The position numbers and the translations under genes were made by a program. 64,000 nt of DNA from Bradyrhizobium quebecense. GTDB lineage: Bacteria > Pseudomonadota > Alphaproteobacteria > Rhizobiales > Xanthobacteraceae. Position 1 is the stretch's first letter, and the number at the start of each line of letters is the position of its first letter. This document shows positions 17,735 through 26,056 of the stretch, piece after piece. The DNA is taken from contig NZ_CP088022.1 in assembly GCF_013373795.3 (NCBI RefSeq), positions 4,898,001-4,962,000 on the forward strand. The letters run 5' to 3'. Below the pieces are notes generated by a model. The model searched no databases. It saw nothing but the letters and a program-made list of their open reading frames with translations, and was not told the origin of the DNA.

Positions 17735-19324
17735 ATGTCGGACCAGTTCTCCAACTCGCAAGTGATCCGCAAGCCGGCCGTCAGCGCCAAGGGCGGCATC
17801 GTCGCCGCGCAGGCGCGCAAGGCGGCCGAAGTCGGCGCGGAGGTATTGGCAGCAGGCGGCGATTGCGTCGACGCCGTGATTGCAACCACCTTTGCCCTCG
17901 GCGTGCTGGAGCCTTGGATGAGCGGCGCCGGCGGTGGCGGCGCGATGGTGCTGTATCGCGCCCAGGAGAACCGCGTCGAGGTGCTCGACTACGGCATGCG
18001 CGCGCCGGACGGCCTGCGCCTGGAGGACTATCCGCTGACCGGCGGCGCGGCCTCCGACCTGTTCCCCTGGGCGCGGGTCAAGGACGACCGCAACCTGCAT
18101 GGGCCTGCCTCGATCGCGGTGCCCGGCGTCGTCGCCGGCATGGAGGAGGCGCATCGCCGCCACGCCAGAATGCCGTGGAAGGACCTGCTGGCGCCGAGCG
18201 TCAAGCTTGCCGGCGAAGGCCTGCTGGTGGATTGGTGGACCACCGACATGATCGCAAGCTCGGCCGCGGATCTGCGGCGCTACCCGGCCAGCGCCGCGGC
18301 GTATCTGCTGGACGGCCTGCCGCCGAATGCGCAATGGGGCATCCGGTCCGTGGTCCGCATGCCGCAGCACAGGCTGAAGGCAACGATGGCGCAGCTTGCC
18401 GCGGCCGGCCCGCGCGATTTCTACGAGGGCGACTTGGCGCGCAGCATCGCCGACGACATCCAGGCCGCCGGCGGCGCGCTGTCGGTGCGCGATCTCGCCG
18501 CGTTCCGCGCCCATTTGCGCGAGCCGCTGAGGATTCCCTATCGCGGCGGCACGGTCTACGCGACGCCGGAGCTGACCGCGGGTCCGACCATGGCGCGCAC
18601 GCTCGGCCTGCTGCAGAAGGCGCTCGCGCCAGCACAGGGCGGACCGGACGCCGTCGCCTATACCGCCTACGCCGAGGCGCTGCAGGCCGCCTATCGCGAA
18701 CGGCTGAAGGACATGGGCGACGTCGACGGCCGCCGCGCGCTCGGCGCGGAGGCGATCGCGCCATCCTGCACCACGCATTTCTCGGCGGTCGACCGCGACG
18801 GCAACATGGCCGCGGTGACGCAGACGCTGCTGTCGACCTTCGGCTCCAAATTCGTGACGCCGAACACCGGCCTCACCATGAACAACGGCATCATGTGGTT
18901 CGATCCGACGCAAGGCACACCGAACTCGCTCGCGCCCGGGAAGCGCTGCCTGACCAATTACACGCCCGTGGTGGCTGAGGCGGCCGACGGCCGCCGTCTT
19001 GCCGCCGGCGCATCGGGTGGCCGCCGCATCCTGCCCGCGGTGTCGCAACTGCTCTCCTTCGTGATGGACTTCGGCATGGATCTCGACCCCGCGATCCACC
19101 AGCCGCGCATCGACGCCAGCGAAGGCAATGTGGTGATCGGCGATGTCCGCCTGCCGCAAGCCGTGCGCGAGGTGCTGCGCGGCAGCTTCGACTATGAGGA
19201 GGCACGCATCCAGACCCAGCCAAAGAAGTTCGCCTGCCCCAGCATCGTGCTGCGCGATGGCGCCACAAACAGCGGCGCCACCGAGCCGTTTCATCCGTGG
19301 AGCGATGCAATCGCGGAGGGGTGA
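17735..19324 (+). CDS. gamma-glutamyltransferase family protein (Ntn hydrolase)
   Basis: The product is 529 residues. The autoprocessing/catalytic threonine lies at about residue 346 in CTTHFSAVDRDGNMAAVTQ, and the C-terminal glycine-rich pocket SGGRRIL matches the small subunit. These enzymes cleave themselves into two chains and hydrolyse or transfer gamma-glutamyl groups. The N-terminus has no signal peptide, unlike periplasmic GGT, so a cytoplasmic enzyme is likely. Members include cephalosporin-acylase-like and other paralogues, so the glutathione role is not certain. The ATG at 17735 is preceded by GAAAGCAACG, only a weak ribosome site. Confidence 0.87.
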   Translation: MSDQFSNSQVIRKPAVSAKGGIVAAQARKAAEVGAEVLAAGGDCVDAVIATTFALGVLEPWMSGAGGGGAMVLYRAQENRVEVLDYGMRAPDGLRLEDYPLTGGAASDLFPWARVKDDRNLHGPASIAVPGVVAGMEEAHRRHARMPWKDLLAPSVKLAGEGLLVDWWTTDMIASSAADLRRYPASAAAYLLDGLPPNAQWGIRSVVRMPQHRLKATMAQLAAAGPRDFYEGDLARSIADDIQAAGGALSVRDLAAFRAHLREPLRIPYRGGTVYATPELTAGPTMARTLGLLQKALAPAQGGPDAVAYTAYAEALQAAYRERLKDMGDVDGRRALGAEAIAPSCTTHFSAVDRDGNMAAVTQTLLSTFGSKFVTPNTGLTMNNGIMWFDPTQGTPNSLAPGKRCLTNYTPVVAEAADGRRLAAGASGGRRILPAVSQLLSFVMDFGMDLDPAIHQPRIDASEGNVVIGDVRLPQAVREVLRGSFDYEEARIQTQPKKFACPSIVLRDGATNSGATEPFHPWSDAIAEG

Positions 19325-19378
19325 ACCGAGCACGGCGCGCTCCATCGAAGTCGTCGTCCCTGTGAAAGTTACCAAACC

Positions 19379-19480
19379 CGTCATCCTGAGAGCGCAGCAC
19401 GCGCGTCTCGAAGGATCGACGGCCACCAGCCGGGCCGCGCATCCTTCGAGGCTCGCTCCGCTCGCACCTCAGGATGACGG
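19379..19480. repeat. palindromic intergenic repeat, CATCCTGAG type
   Basis: The outer arms CGTCATCCTGAG and CTCAGGATGACG are inverted, with further inverted pieces (GTCTCGAAGGAT and ATCCTTCGAGGC) inside. A close relative lies at 24015-24121. It sits just after the gamma-glutamyltransferase gene in the 565-base gap 19325-19889. Transcribed RNA would form a long hairpin. This is a dispersed chromosomal repeat family rather than a gene. Confidence 0.75.
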
Positions 19481-19510
19481 TGATAGAGACGGGCGCGGGA
19501 TCTCCCAATC

Positions 19511-19630
19511 GTCGTCCTGGCGAAAGCCAGGATCCATAACCACCGCGTACGGTGATGAACGGGATAGCGGCCCAGCGTCGCGCAACGATTGAGATTTGGG
19601 ATAATGGGTCCTGGCTTTCGCCAGGACGAC
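19511..19630. repeat. paired convergent hairpin repeat (BIME-like), intact copy
   Basis: Two inverted arms, GTCGTCCTGGCGAAAGCCAG at 19511 and its reverse complement ending at 19630, flank about 70 bases. Each arm is itself a hairpin with a GAAA tip (CCTGGC-GAAA-GCCAGG). This is the same family as the repeat interrupted by the insertion sequence at 25800. The remainder of the gap to 19889 holds no gene that I can support. Confidence 0.75.
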
Positions 19631-19889
19631 ATCGAATTTGTTGCGCGATCTGCGAGTCATACATCCGCATTCTCGCGACGTGATTGCCCGAGCTTGCGCC
19701 GTCGGGCAACTCAGTGATTGGCGCTTTCGTGATGGCGTCTCGCGTGCCGGCAAGCCGGAAACCACGAGGCCACCGGGCATGGTCCGAGGTATCCGGAACG
19801 TGAACCGTGTTTCGGCAGCAGAGGACGATGGCGCACCGGGGACATTGCAGGACGCCAACGGGCTGATACATTTCGGCTGACAACGAACA

Positions 19890-20294
19890 ATGGTGACCGG
19901 CTTGAGCGATGCAAGCGCAGACGTGCCGCCCGGTGCTCAGCTCCTGGGACGCGAATGGCTCGGCTTCGACGGCGAAATCGCCTCGATCCGCTTCGTGGCG
20001 CAGCCGCTGTTCACCAACCGGCACGGAACGATCCAGGGCGGCTTCCTTGCGGCGATGTTGGATTCGGCCACGGGTCTCGGCGCCCTCGCTGCGCTCCCGT
20101 CCACCAGGACCGTGGTGACCAGAACTCTCACCACGCGGTTTCTCAAGCCGGCGCGCGTCGGTCCGATCACGGCCAAGGCCAAGGTCGTCTCGCAGACCGA
20201 CCGCGACATGATCGTCGAGGCCGATCTGATCGACGCTGACAATTTGACCGTTGCCAGCGCCACGGCCGAATTGCGGATTCTGGACAAGCGATAG
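19890..20294 (+). CDS. PaaI-type hotdog thioesterase
   Basis: The product is 134 residues. The hotdog signature NRHGTIQGGFLAAMLDSATGLGALAAL matches the PaaI/thioesterase 4HBT group, where the HG(x)xxGG helix carries the active-site aspartate D58. It would hydrolyse an acyl-CoA, often an aromatic or phenylacetyl-CoA thioester. It ends 2 bases before the secreted hydrolase gene, so the two are probably co-transcribed. The ribosome site is weak. Confidence 0.87.
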   Translation: MVTGLSDASADVPPGAQLLGREWLGFDGEIASIRFVAQPLFTNRHGTIQGGFLAAMLDSATGLGALAALPSTRTVVTRTLTTRFLKPARVGPITAKAKVVSQTDRDMIVEADLIDADNLTVASATAELRILDKR

Positions 20295-20296
20295 CC

Positions 20297-21286
20297 ATGC
20301 GTTTTGCTCCCTTCGTGCTGTCAGCGCTGTTGCTGCTTGCGGTCTCGGCGGCGCAGGCGGCCGGGCTACGGCGCTTCGACGTTCCCGCGGGCCCCGACGG
20401 GCCTGCGATCAGAGGGGCGGTATGGCATCCCTGCGCCGAGCCCGCGCACGAGATCGACGCCCGCGGCGGCAGAACGTTCTTCGGCGTCAACGACTGCCCG
20501 ATCGTGGGAAACAAGCTGCCGCTGATCGTGATCTCGCATGGAAGGCGCGGCTGGCTCGGCGGCCATCATGACACGGCCGCAGCGCTTGCGGATGCCGGCT
20601 TCATCGTCGTGACGATCAATCATCCGACCGATACCGAGCGCGACACCAGCGGCACCGACAGCCTTGCCGTCATGGTCGAGCGGCCTGCCGACATCGAGCG
20701 CGCGATCGACTACGCGCTTCAAGGATGGCCTGATGCTGCTCACATCGACGCCGGACGCATCGGTCTCTTTGGTTTCTCCTGGGGCGGTTATACAGGCCTC
20801 GCGGCGATTGGCGGTGAGCCCGATCTCCGCAAGGGCCTGCCGAACTGCCAGACGTCGAGCTTGCGGGCCTGCAAGGAGCTCGAAGGCGGAGAAAAGCCGA
20901 GCGGACCGGTCGTCCACGATCCGCGGATCAAGGCCGCGATCATCGTCGATCCCTTTCCTGTGCTGTTCTTTGCCGCCGGGAATCTGAAAGCCGTGACGAT
21001 CCCGATTCAATTGTGGAGCTCGGATCCCGCGCAGAATGGCGACGGTCTCTCCGGGTGCTGTGCTGCTGCGATCAACGACAAGCTTCCGTCCAAACCGGAC
21101 TTTCACCTGGTGAAGGACGCGAAGCACTTCTCCTTCCTCGCGACCTGCACGCCGGAGGAGACAGCGAAGATGGCTGCCATCTGCACCGACCCGCCAGGCT
21201 TCGATCGCCCCGCCTTTCATCAACGCTTCCACGCCGCGGCCATCGCGTTCTTCAGAACGCAGCTTGGCGAGGCCGCGACGCGATAG
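20297..21286 (+). CDS. exported alpha/beta hydrolase (dienelactone/PAF-acetylhydrolase-like)
   Basis: The product is 329 residues with a signal peptide, MRFAPFVLSALLLLAVSAAQAA, so it is periplasmic or secreted. The nucleophile elbow is GFSWGG (serine near residue 159), with a candidate acid in LWSSDPAQ and histidine in DAKHFSFL. Paired cysteines (CxxxC-like) near the middle and end suggest disulfides. The substrate is unknown. It follows the thioesterase by 2 bases. Confidence 0.84.
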   Translation: MRFAPFVLSALLLLAVSAAQAAGLRRFDVPAGPDGPAIRGAVWHPCAEPAHEIDARGGRTFFGVNDCPIVGNKLPLIVISHGRRGWLGGHHDTAAALADAGFIVVTINHPTDTERDTSGTDSLAVMVERPADIERAIDYALQGWPDAAHIDAGRIGLFGFSWGGYTGLAAIGGEPDLRKGLPNCQTSSLRACKELEGGEKPSGPVVHDPRIKAAIIVDPFPVLFFAAGNLKAVTIPIQLWSSDPAQNGDGLSGCCAAAINDKLPSKPDFHLVKDAKHFSFLATCTPEETAKMAAICTDPPGFDRPAFHQRFHAAAIAFFRTQLGEAATR

Positions 21287-21293
21287 CGCGTAG

Positions 21294-22586
21294 CTACACC
21301 CCGAGCTTGTCCCTTACCCGGCCGGTCAGCACCGCCGTGGTGACGCCGACGCGCCAGAAGGCGTGCATCGGGATCGGCTTGATGCCGGTCACGGGCATGT
21401 CGATCTCGGCTTTTGCACCTCCGATCAGGCGGCGGGCGAGTTGCGCGCCCATTGCGGTCGAGAGCGCGACGCCGCGGCCGTTGCAGCCGAGCGAGATCAG
21501 CAAATTCTCCGCGGGCGCATGGACATGCGGATAGTGATCGGTGGTGATGGCGAGCCGGCTGTTCCAGCCGTGGGTCCAGCTGACGCCTTTGAGCTGCGGC
21601 CACAGCCGCGCGGCGTAGCGGATCAGGTAGGCGACGTCGGTCGGCTTGCTGATCCAGCGCATTGGGCCGCGGCCGCCCATCAGCAGGCGATTGTGCTGGT
21701 CGATGCGATAATAGACCGTGATATGGCCGCTCTCGTACAACACCGGACGCGTTGGCATGATCGAACGCGCGACCTCGTCGGACAGCGGCGCGGTGGCCGC
21801 GATCGAGGAGAATACCGGCACGATGGTGCGGCGGAGCGCGGGCCACAGATCATCGGTAAAGCCATTGGTCGCGAGCAGCACCTTGTCGGCATGCACGATT
21901 GCGCGCGGTGTCTCGATCCGCCAGCGGCCGCCGTCACGGCGCAACGACAGCGCCGGCGTCTCGCCATGGACGGCGACGCCGGCGCCGATCGCGGCGCGCG
22001 CCAGGCCGCGCGCGTAACTCAGCGGATGCAGATCGCCGCCGCGCGCATCCAGCATCGCGCAGAGGTAACGGTCGCTGCCGGTCATCTCGCGCATCTCGGC
22101 GGCATTGAGCAGCTTCACCGGCATGCCGTGCCGGATGCACTGCTTCGCCGTGGTCGCGATCGCGGCGGCGCTGGCTTCGTTGTAGGCGGCGCGCAGCGTG
22201 CCGTTCTGCCGCGCCTCGCAGGGAATCTGGTAGCGGCGGATCAGGTCGTGCGTGAAGTTGGTGGTGCCGTAGGAGAATTCGATCATGCGGCGGCCGAGGT
22301 CGGCGCCGAAATCCCGTTCGATCTGATCCGGGTCGTGCTTCAGCCCCGGATTGGTCTGGCCGCCATTGTTGCCGGAGGCGCCCCAGCCCGGCTCCTGCGC
22401 CTCCAGCACGGTCGCGAGCACGCCCTGCTCGGCGAGGTGCAGCGCGGTCGACAGCCCGGTAAAGCCGCCGCCGATGATCGCGACCGGCACGCTCTTGTCT
22501 GACGCCAGCGGCGGTGTCGGCGTCGCTTCCACCGCGGTGTCGGCATAAAGACTCGGGGGCAGCGGCAGGCGTGTTGGCGCGTTCAT
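21294..22586 (-). CDS. FAD-dependent amine/amino acid oxidoreductase (PuuB/DadA-like)
   Basis: The product is about 430 residues of the DAO family. The FAD site VAIIGGGFTGLSTALHLAEQG begins near residue 34, followed by EPGWGASGNNGGQTNPGL, a motif shared with gamma-glutamylputrescine oxidase. It would oxidise an amine or D-/secondary amino acid. It lies 13 bases after the ABC ATPase gene on the same strand. The start at 22586 removes a long N-terminal extension that reads into the ATPase gene. Confidence 0.85.
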   Translation of the reverse strand: MNAPTRLPLPPSLYADTAVEATPTPPLASDKSVPVAIIGGGFTGLSTALHLAEQGVLATVLEAQEPGWGASGNNGGQTNPGLKHDPDQIERDFGADLGRRMIEFSYGTTNFTHDLIRRYQIPCEARQNGTLRAAYNEASAAAIATTAKQCIRHGMPVKLLNAAEMREMTGSDRYLCAMLDARGGDLHPLSYARGLARAAIGAGVAVHGETPALSLRRDGGRWRIETPRAIVHADKVLLATNGFTDDLWPALRRTIVPVFSSIAATAPLSDEVARSIMPTRPVLYESGHITVYYRIDQHNRLLMGGRGPMRWISKPTDVAYLIRYAARLWPQLKGVSWTHGWNSRLAITTDHYPHVHAPAENLLISLGCNGRGVALSTAMGAQLARRLIGGAKAEIDMPVTGIKPIPMHAFWRVGVTTAVLTGRVRDKLGV

Positions 22587-22599
22587 AGCGAGTACCGGA

Positions 22600-23331
22600 T
22601 CACAACGGGTGCAGCACGCGGCGCAGGAAATCCTGGGTGCGCGGATGCTGTGGTTGGTTGAGGACGGATTTGGCGGCGCCCTGCTCGACGATGACGCCGC
22701 CGTCGATGAACAGCACGCGGTCGGCGACGTCGCGGGCAAAGCCCATTTCATGGGTGACGACGACCATGGTCATGCCGTCATCGGCGAGCTTACGCATCAC
22801 CGAGAGCACCTCGCCGACCAGTTCCGGATCGAGCGCCGAGGTCGGCTCGTCGAACAGGATCGCCTTCGGCTGCATCGCCAGCGCACGCGCGATCGCGACG
22901 CGCTGCTGCTGGCCGCCGGAGAGCTTTGGCGGATGCACCTCGGCCTTGTCGGCGAGGCCGACCTGCGCGAGCAGCGCGCGGCCGCGCGCGATCGCCGCCT
23001 CGCGCGGCTCCTTCTTCACGTAGAGCGGCCCCTCGATGACGTTCTCGAGCGCGGTGCGATGCGGAAACAGGTTGAAACGCTGGAACACCATCGAGACCTG
23101 GGTGCGGATCGCCACGATCGAGCGGTCGCCCTGATCGACCCGCGCGCCTTCGACGCTGATCTCGCCGCGATCGTAGCTCTCGAGCCCGTTGATGCAGCGC
23201 AGGATGGTCGACTTTCCGGAACCAGACGGGCCGATGATGCAGACCACCTCGCTCTTGGCGACCGAGGCGGTGATGCCCTTCAACACCTCGACCTTGCCAA
23301 AGCTCTTGTGGACGTCGCGCAGCTCGATCAT
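22600..23331 (-). CDS. polar amino acid ABC transporter, ATP-binding protein (GlnQ-like)
   Basis: The product is 243 residues, the length of GlnQ/HisP. Walker [13 protein letters not shown]-loop, signature [14 protein letters not shown], Walker [15 protein letters not shown] and the switch histidine VTHEMGFA are all present. Its ATG overlaps the permease stop by 4 bases. It powers uptake with the permease and binding protein upstream. Confidence 0.93.
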   Translation of the reverse strand: MIELRDVHKSFGKVEVLKGITASVAKSEVVCIIGPSGSGKSTILRCINGLESYDRGEISVEGARVDQGDRSIVAIRTQVSMVFQRFNLFPHRTALENVIEGPLYVKKEPREAAIARGRALLAQVGLADKAEVHPPKLSGGQQQRVAIARALAMQPKAILFDEPTSALDPELVGEVLSVMRKLADDGMTMVVVTHEMGFARDVADRVLFIDGGVIVEQGAAKSVLNQPQHPRTQDFLRRVLHPL

Positions 23332-23981
23332 TTGCGGTTCGCCTTGTTCTCGAAGTGCCGAACCAGCAGGATAAGCGGGATGCTCATGGTGAGGTACATC
23401 AGCGCCACCAAGGTGAACACGCTGGTGTTCTTGAAGGTCGAGGAGGCGATCAGCTTACCCTGCAGCGCGAGCTCGGCGACCGTGATGGTGGAGGCTTGCG
23501 AGGAATCCTTCAGCATCATGATCATGATGTTGCCGTAGGGCGGCAGGATGATCCTGACCGCCTGCGGCAGCACCACGCGGCGCATGGTGAGCCACCAGCC
23601 CATCCCGATGGTCTGCGCCGCTTCGATCTGCCCCTTGTCGATCGCCTCGATGCCGGCGCGGAAGTTTTCCGCCTGATAGGCCGAATAGGCAATACCGAGC
23701 CCGATGATCGCAGCCTGCAACGCAGAGAGAGCGATGCCGAAATCGGGCATCACGAAATAGATGTAGAACAGCAGCACGATGATCGGGATGCCGCGGATCA
23801 CATTGATCAGCGCGGCGCTGAGGCCTGTGAGGATGCGAATTCCGGACACCCGCATCAACGCCCACACCAGCCCGAGCGCGGTCGACAGCAACAGCGAGCC
23901 GACGGTGACGACGATGGTCAGCCAGACACCCTGCAACAGGATCGGCACGAACTCGACGGCGTCATGGAAGAATTTTTGCAT
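23328..23981 (-). CDS. polar amino acid ABC transporter, permease
   Basis: The product is 217 residues with about five membrane segments and the EAA loop [26 protein letters not shown]. It is the only permease in the cluster, so the channel is probably a homodimer as in GlnP. A palindromic repeat separates it from the binding protein gene. Confidence 0.92.
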   Translation of the reverse strand: MQKFFHDAVEFVPILLQGVWLTIVVTVGSLLLSTALGLVWALMRVSGIRILTGLSAALINVIRGIPIIVLLFYIYFVMPDFGIALSALQAAIIGLGIAYSAYQAENFRAGIEAIDKGQIEAAQTIGMGWWLTMRRVVLPQAVRIILPPYGNIMIMMLKDSSQASTITVAELALQGKLIASSTFKNTSVFTLVALMYLTMSIPLILLVRHFENKANRK

Positions 23982-24014
23982 CGGTAGAATGTATCCAGTC
24001 CCTCGAATACGTCC

Positions 24015-24121
24015 CCGTCATCCTGAGGAGCGGCGCCTTCGCCGCGTCTCGAAGGATGAATCGGCCCGGCTGGTGGCCGTCGACCCTTCGAGACGCGCTA
24101 CGCGCTCCTCAGGGTGACGGG
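24015..24121. repeat. palindromic intergenic repeat, CATCCTGAG type, inside the ABC operon
   Basis: The arms CCGTCATCCTGAGGAGCG and CGCTCCTCAGGGTGACGG are inverted around an inner pair (CGTCTCGAAGGATG and CCCTTCGAGACGCG). It is related to 19379-19480. It lies between the binding protein and permease genes of one operon. Confidence 0.75.
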
Positions 24122-24163
24122 TCAACTGATCTCATCTAGCCCGGACGGAGTGAAGCAACGCGC

Positions 24164-24931
24164 TCACGACGCGCTGGCCTTCTGGCCCCATTTCTCCAGG
24201 ATCTTCGCGATCGTGCCGTTGGCCTTCAGCTTTGCCAGCGAGGCGTTGATCTTCGCCAGCAGCTCAGTGTCGCTTTTGCGGATGCCGATCGCGACCGTGC
24301 CCACAGTGACCGGCTTGTAGCCGTCGACCAGCCGCACGTCGGCGAAATTGCCCTGCTGCAGATTGTAGGCGAGGATCGGATAGTCGGCGAAGCCGGCCTT
24401 GAGGCGGCCGGCATTCACGTCGCGCAGGATGTCGGGAATGGTGTCGTAGACCTTGACCTCGCTGAACAGGCCGGTCTTCTTCAGCGCATCGACGAACGCG
24501 GTGCCGACCTGGGCGCCGACCACGGTGCCCTTCAGATCCTCCTGCGTGGCATAGGCCTTGGCGTCGGACTTCGGCACCACGAGGCCCTCGCCATAGGCGT
24601 AGACAGGCTCGGAGAAATCGATCACCTCCTTGCGCGCGGCGGTGGCGAACATCGCGGCCGCGATGATGTCGATCTTGTTTGCGGTCAGCGAGGGGATCAG
24701 CGCCGAGAACTGCATCGGCTCGATCTGCACGGAGAAGCCTGCATCCTTGCCGATCTCGGTGGCGAGATCGACCATGATGCCCTGGATCGAATTGGTCTTG
24801 GTGTCGAGGAAGGTGAAGGGGATGCCGGTCGGCGTCGAGCCGACCTTCAGCACCTGCTGCGCCCCTGACGGCGCGCTCAAGGCAAGGGCAAGCGCCGCGA
24901 CCGCGGCATGGACGAGACGCTGAAACGACAT
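24164..24931 (-). CDS. amino acid ABC transporter, periplasmic substrate-binding protein
   Basis: The product is 255 residues with a signal peptide (MSFQRLVHAAVAALALALSA then GAQQ). The family-3 solute-binding pattern is clear: LKVGSTPTGIPFTFLDTKTNSIQGIMVDLATEIGK, and later KGTVVGAQVGTAFVD. A GGGAGG ribosome site precedes the ATG. It delivers a small polar compound to the permease; the linked FAD oxidoreductase and PuuR-like regulator suggest an amine, D-amino acid or modified amino acid. Confidence 0.92.
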   Translation of the reverse strand: MSFQRLVHAAVAALALALSAPSGAQQVLKVGSTPTGIPFTFLDTKTNSIQGIMVDLATEIGKDAGFSVQIEPMQFSALIPSLTANKIDIIAAAMFATAARKEVIDFSEPVYAYGEGLVVPKSDAKAYATQEDLKGTVVGAQVGTAFVDALKKTGLFSEVKVYDTIPDILRDVNAGRLKAGFADYPILAYNLQQGNFADVRLVDGYKPVTVGTVAIGIRKSDTELLAKINASLAKLKANGTIAKILEKWGQKASAS

Positions 24932-25016
24932 CGCAACACCTCCCGAAGCTGGCCTCGGCGCCGCATCGCCCTGCTTTTCGAGCTAGATGTTGCGGGCGAC
25001 GCCGTTCCGGCCTATT

Positions 25017-25080
25017 TTCACCAATATGAAATTGTGGTCACGAAACCGCGGCCAATGCAAGCGGTTTTCATGCACATGAA
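25017..25080. promoter_or_regulatory. two TTCA-N6-TGAA operator-like sites
   Basis: Site one, TTCACCAATATGAA, is at 25017-25030; site two, TTCATGCACATGAA (fully palindromic), is at 25067-25080. They are exactly 50 bases apart in the 163-base divergent region between the binding protein gene and the XRE-cupin gene. Identical half-sites and spacing suggest the binding site of that regulator. Confidence 0.5.
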
Positions 25081-25094
25081 GGAAGCGGATTGAC

Positions 25095-25760
25095 GTGAGC
25101 GGCGGCAAGAGAATGCGCAAAGGCGCAGCAGCGCGGCCCGTGACGCCACGCCGCGCGGCCAAAAAGCCGGTCAAGAAGCCGGCCGAGCCGGCGATGGATC
25201 TCGCGGTCGGGCGCCGTATCCGCGACCTGCGCCGCACCAAGCAGATGTCGCTGGAGGTGGTCGCCGCGCGTACCGACCTGTCGATCGGCTTCATCAGCCA
25301 GATCGAGCGCGGCCTGTCGTCGCCCTCGCTGCGCGTGCTGGCGACGCTGGCCGACGTGCTCGGCGTCGGCATCGCCGCGCTGTTCGGCGCGACGCCCAAG
25401 GATGAAGGCGCCGGCGGCGTCGTGACCCGCGAGGTGCAGCGCGCCGAGCTGAAACTGTGGCGCACCGGCATTTCAAAGCAGCTGCTGAGCCCCGCGGGCA
25501 GCGAGAGCCGGCTCAATCTGTTCCTGGTGCATCTCGAACCCGGCGGCAACACCGGCGACGAGTTCTATACCCATGACGGCGAAGAGGCCGGCCTCGTGCT
25601 ATCAGGCGAGATGATTCTGACGGTCGACACCGAGACCTGGACGCTGAAGCAGGGCGACAGCTTCCGCTTCGCCAGCCGCCGCCCGCATCGGTTCTCCAAT
25701 CCGGCGCGTGATGCCAACGCCGTGGTGCTGTGGGTGAATTGCGTGACGGCAGCAGGGTAG
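25095..25760 (+). CDS. XRE family regulator with C-terminal cupin domain (PuuR-like)
   Basis: The product is 221 residues. A basic lysine/alanine/proline-rich tail (residues 1-35) precedes the helix-turn-helix (VGRRIRDLRRTKQMSLEVVAARTDLSIGFISQIERG) and a cupin domain (HDGEEAGLVLSGEMILTVD, then SFRFASRRPHRFSNP). The GTG start at 25095 has AAGGAAG 8 bases upstream. It is divergent from the ABC operon and probably represses it until the ligand binds the cupin. Confidence 0.9.
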   Translation: MSGGKRMRKGAAARPVTPRRAAKKPVKKPAEPAMDLAVGRRIRDLRRTKQMSLEVVAARTDLSIGFISQIERGLSSPSLRVLATLADVLGVGIAALFGATPKDEGAGGVVTREVQRAELKLWRTGISKQLLSPAGSESRLNLFLVHLEPGGNTGDEFYTHDGEEAGLVLSGEMILTVDTETWTLKQGDSFRFASRRPHRFSNPARDANAVVLWVNCVTAAG

Positions 25761-25771
25761 TCCCATCCAAT

Positions 25772-25799
25772 GTCGTCCCGGCGAAAGCCGGGACCCATA
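25772..25799. repeat. left arm of a BIME-like repeat, separated by the insertion sequence
   Basis: The arm begins GTCGTCCCGGCGAAAGCCGG and ends ACCCATA. It is the exact reverse complement of the arm at 27229-27256. The hairpin tip is GAAA. Confidence 0.8.
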
Positions 25800-25812
25800 T
25801 GTGGACGGCCCT

Positions 25813-26056
25813 CGTGGCACAAGAGCTTTCTGGGATTGGTCGGATCGCTGTCATCCATATGTCCGGCCTGTTTGATGCGATCGTGTTGATCGCTGGGCCA
25901 AGATGGTTTCCGCGACGCGAGTGCCAAACAACCTGGCGACCTTGTGAAGGCCAATGGGTCCCGCGGCTTGTCTCGCGTTCTGGATCGATCGATCATTCCA
26001 TCTGCTCTTGCAGCTCCGGTTCGTCCGGCGAGCGCTACGTCCGGCCGGCCGACCTG
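25813..26056 (-). ncRNA. candidate bridge RNA region of the IS110-type element
   Basis: IS110-family elements encode a bridge RNA in a non-coding end that pairs with target and donor DNA; in the IS1111 group this lies 3' of the transposase gene, which is this interval. It contains ATGGGTCCCG at 25954-25963, identical to the target repeat at 27230-27239 and complementary to the left flank. RNA boundaries and fold were not determined. Confidence 0.4.

Noticed and set aside
19325..19889. Possible CRISPR because of repeated inverted units
   Set aside because: The units are palindromic dispersed repeats of different types, not direct repeats with regular unique spacers, and no cas genes are present.
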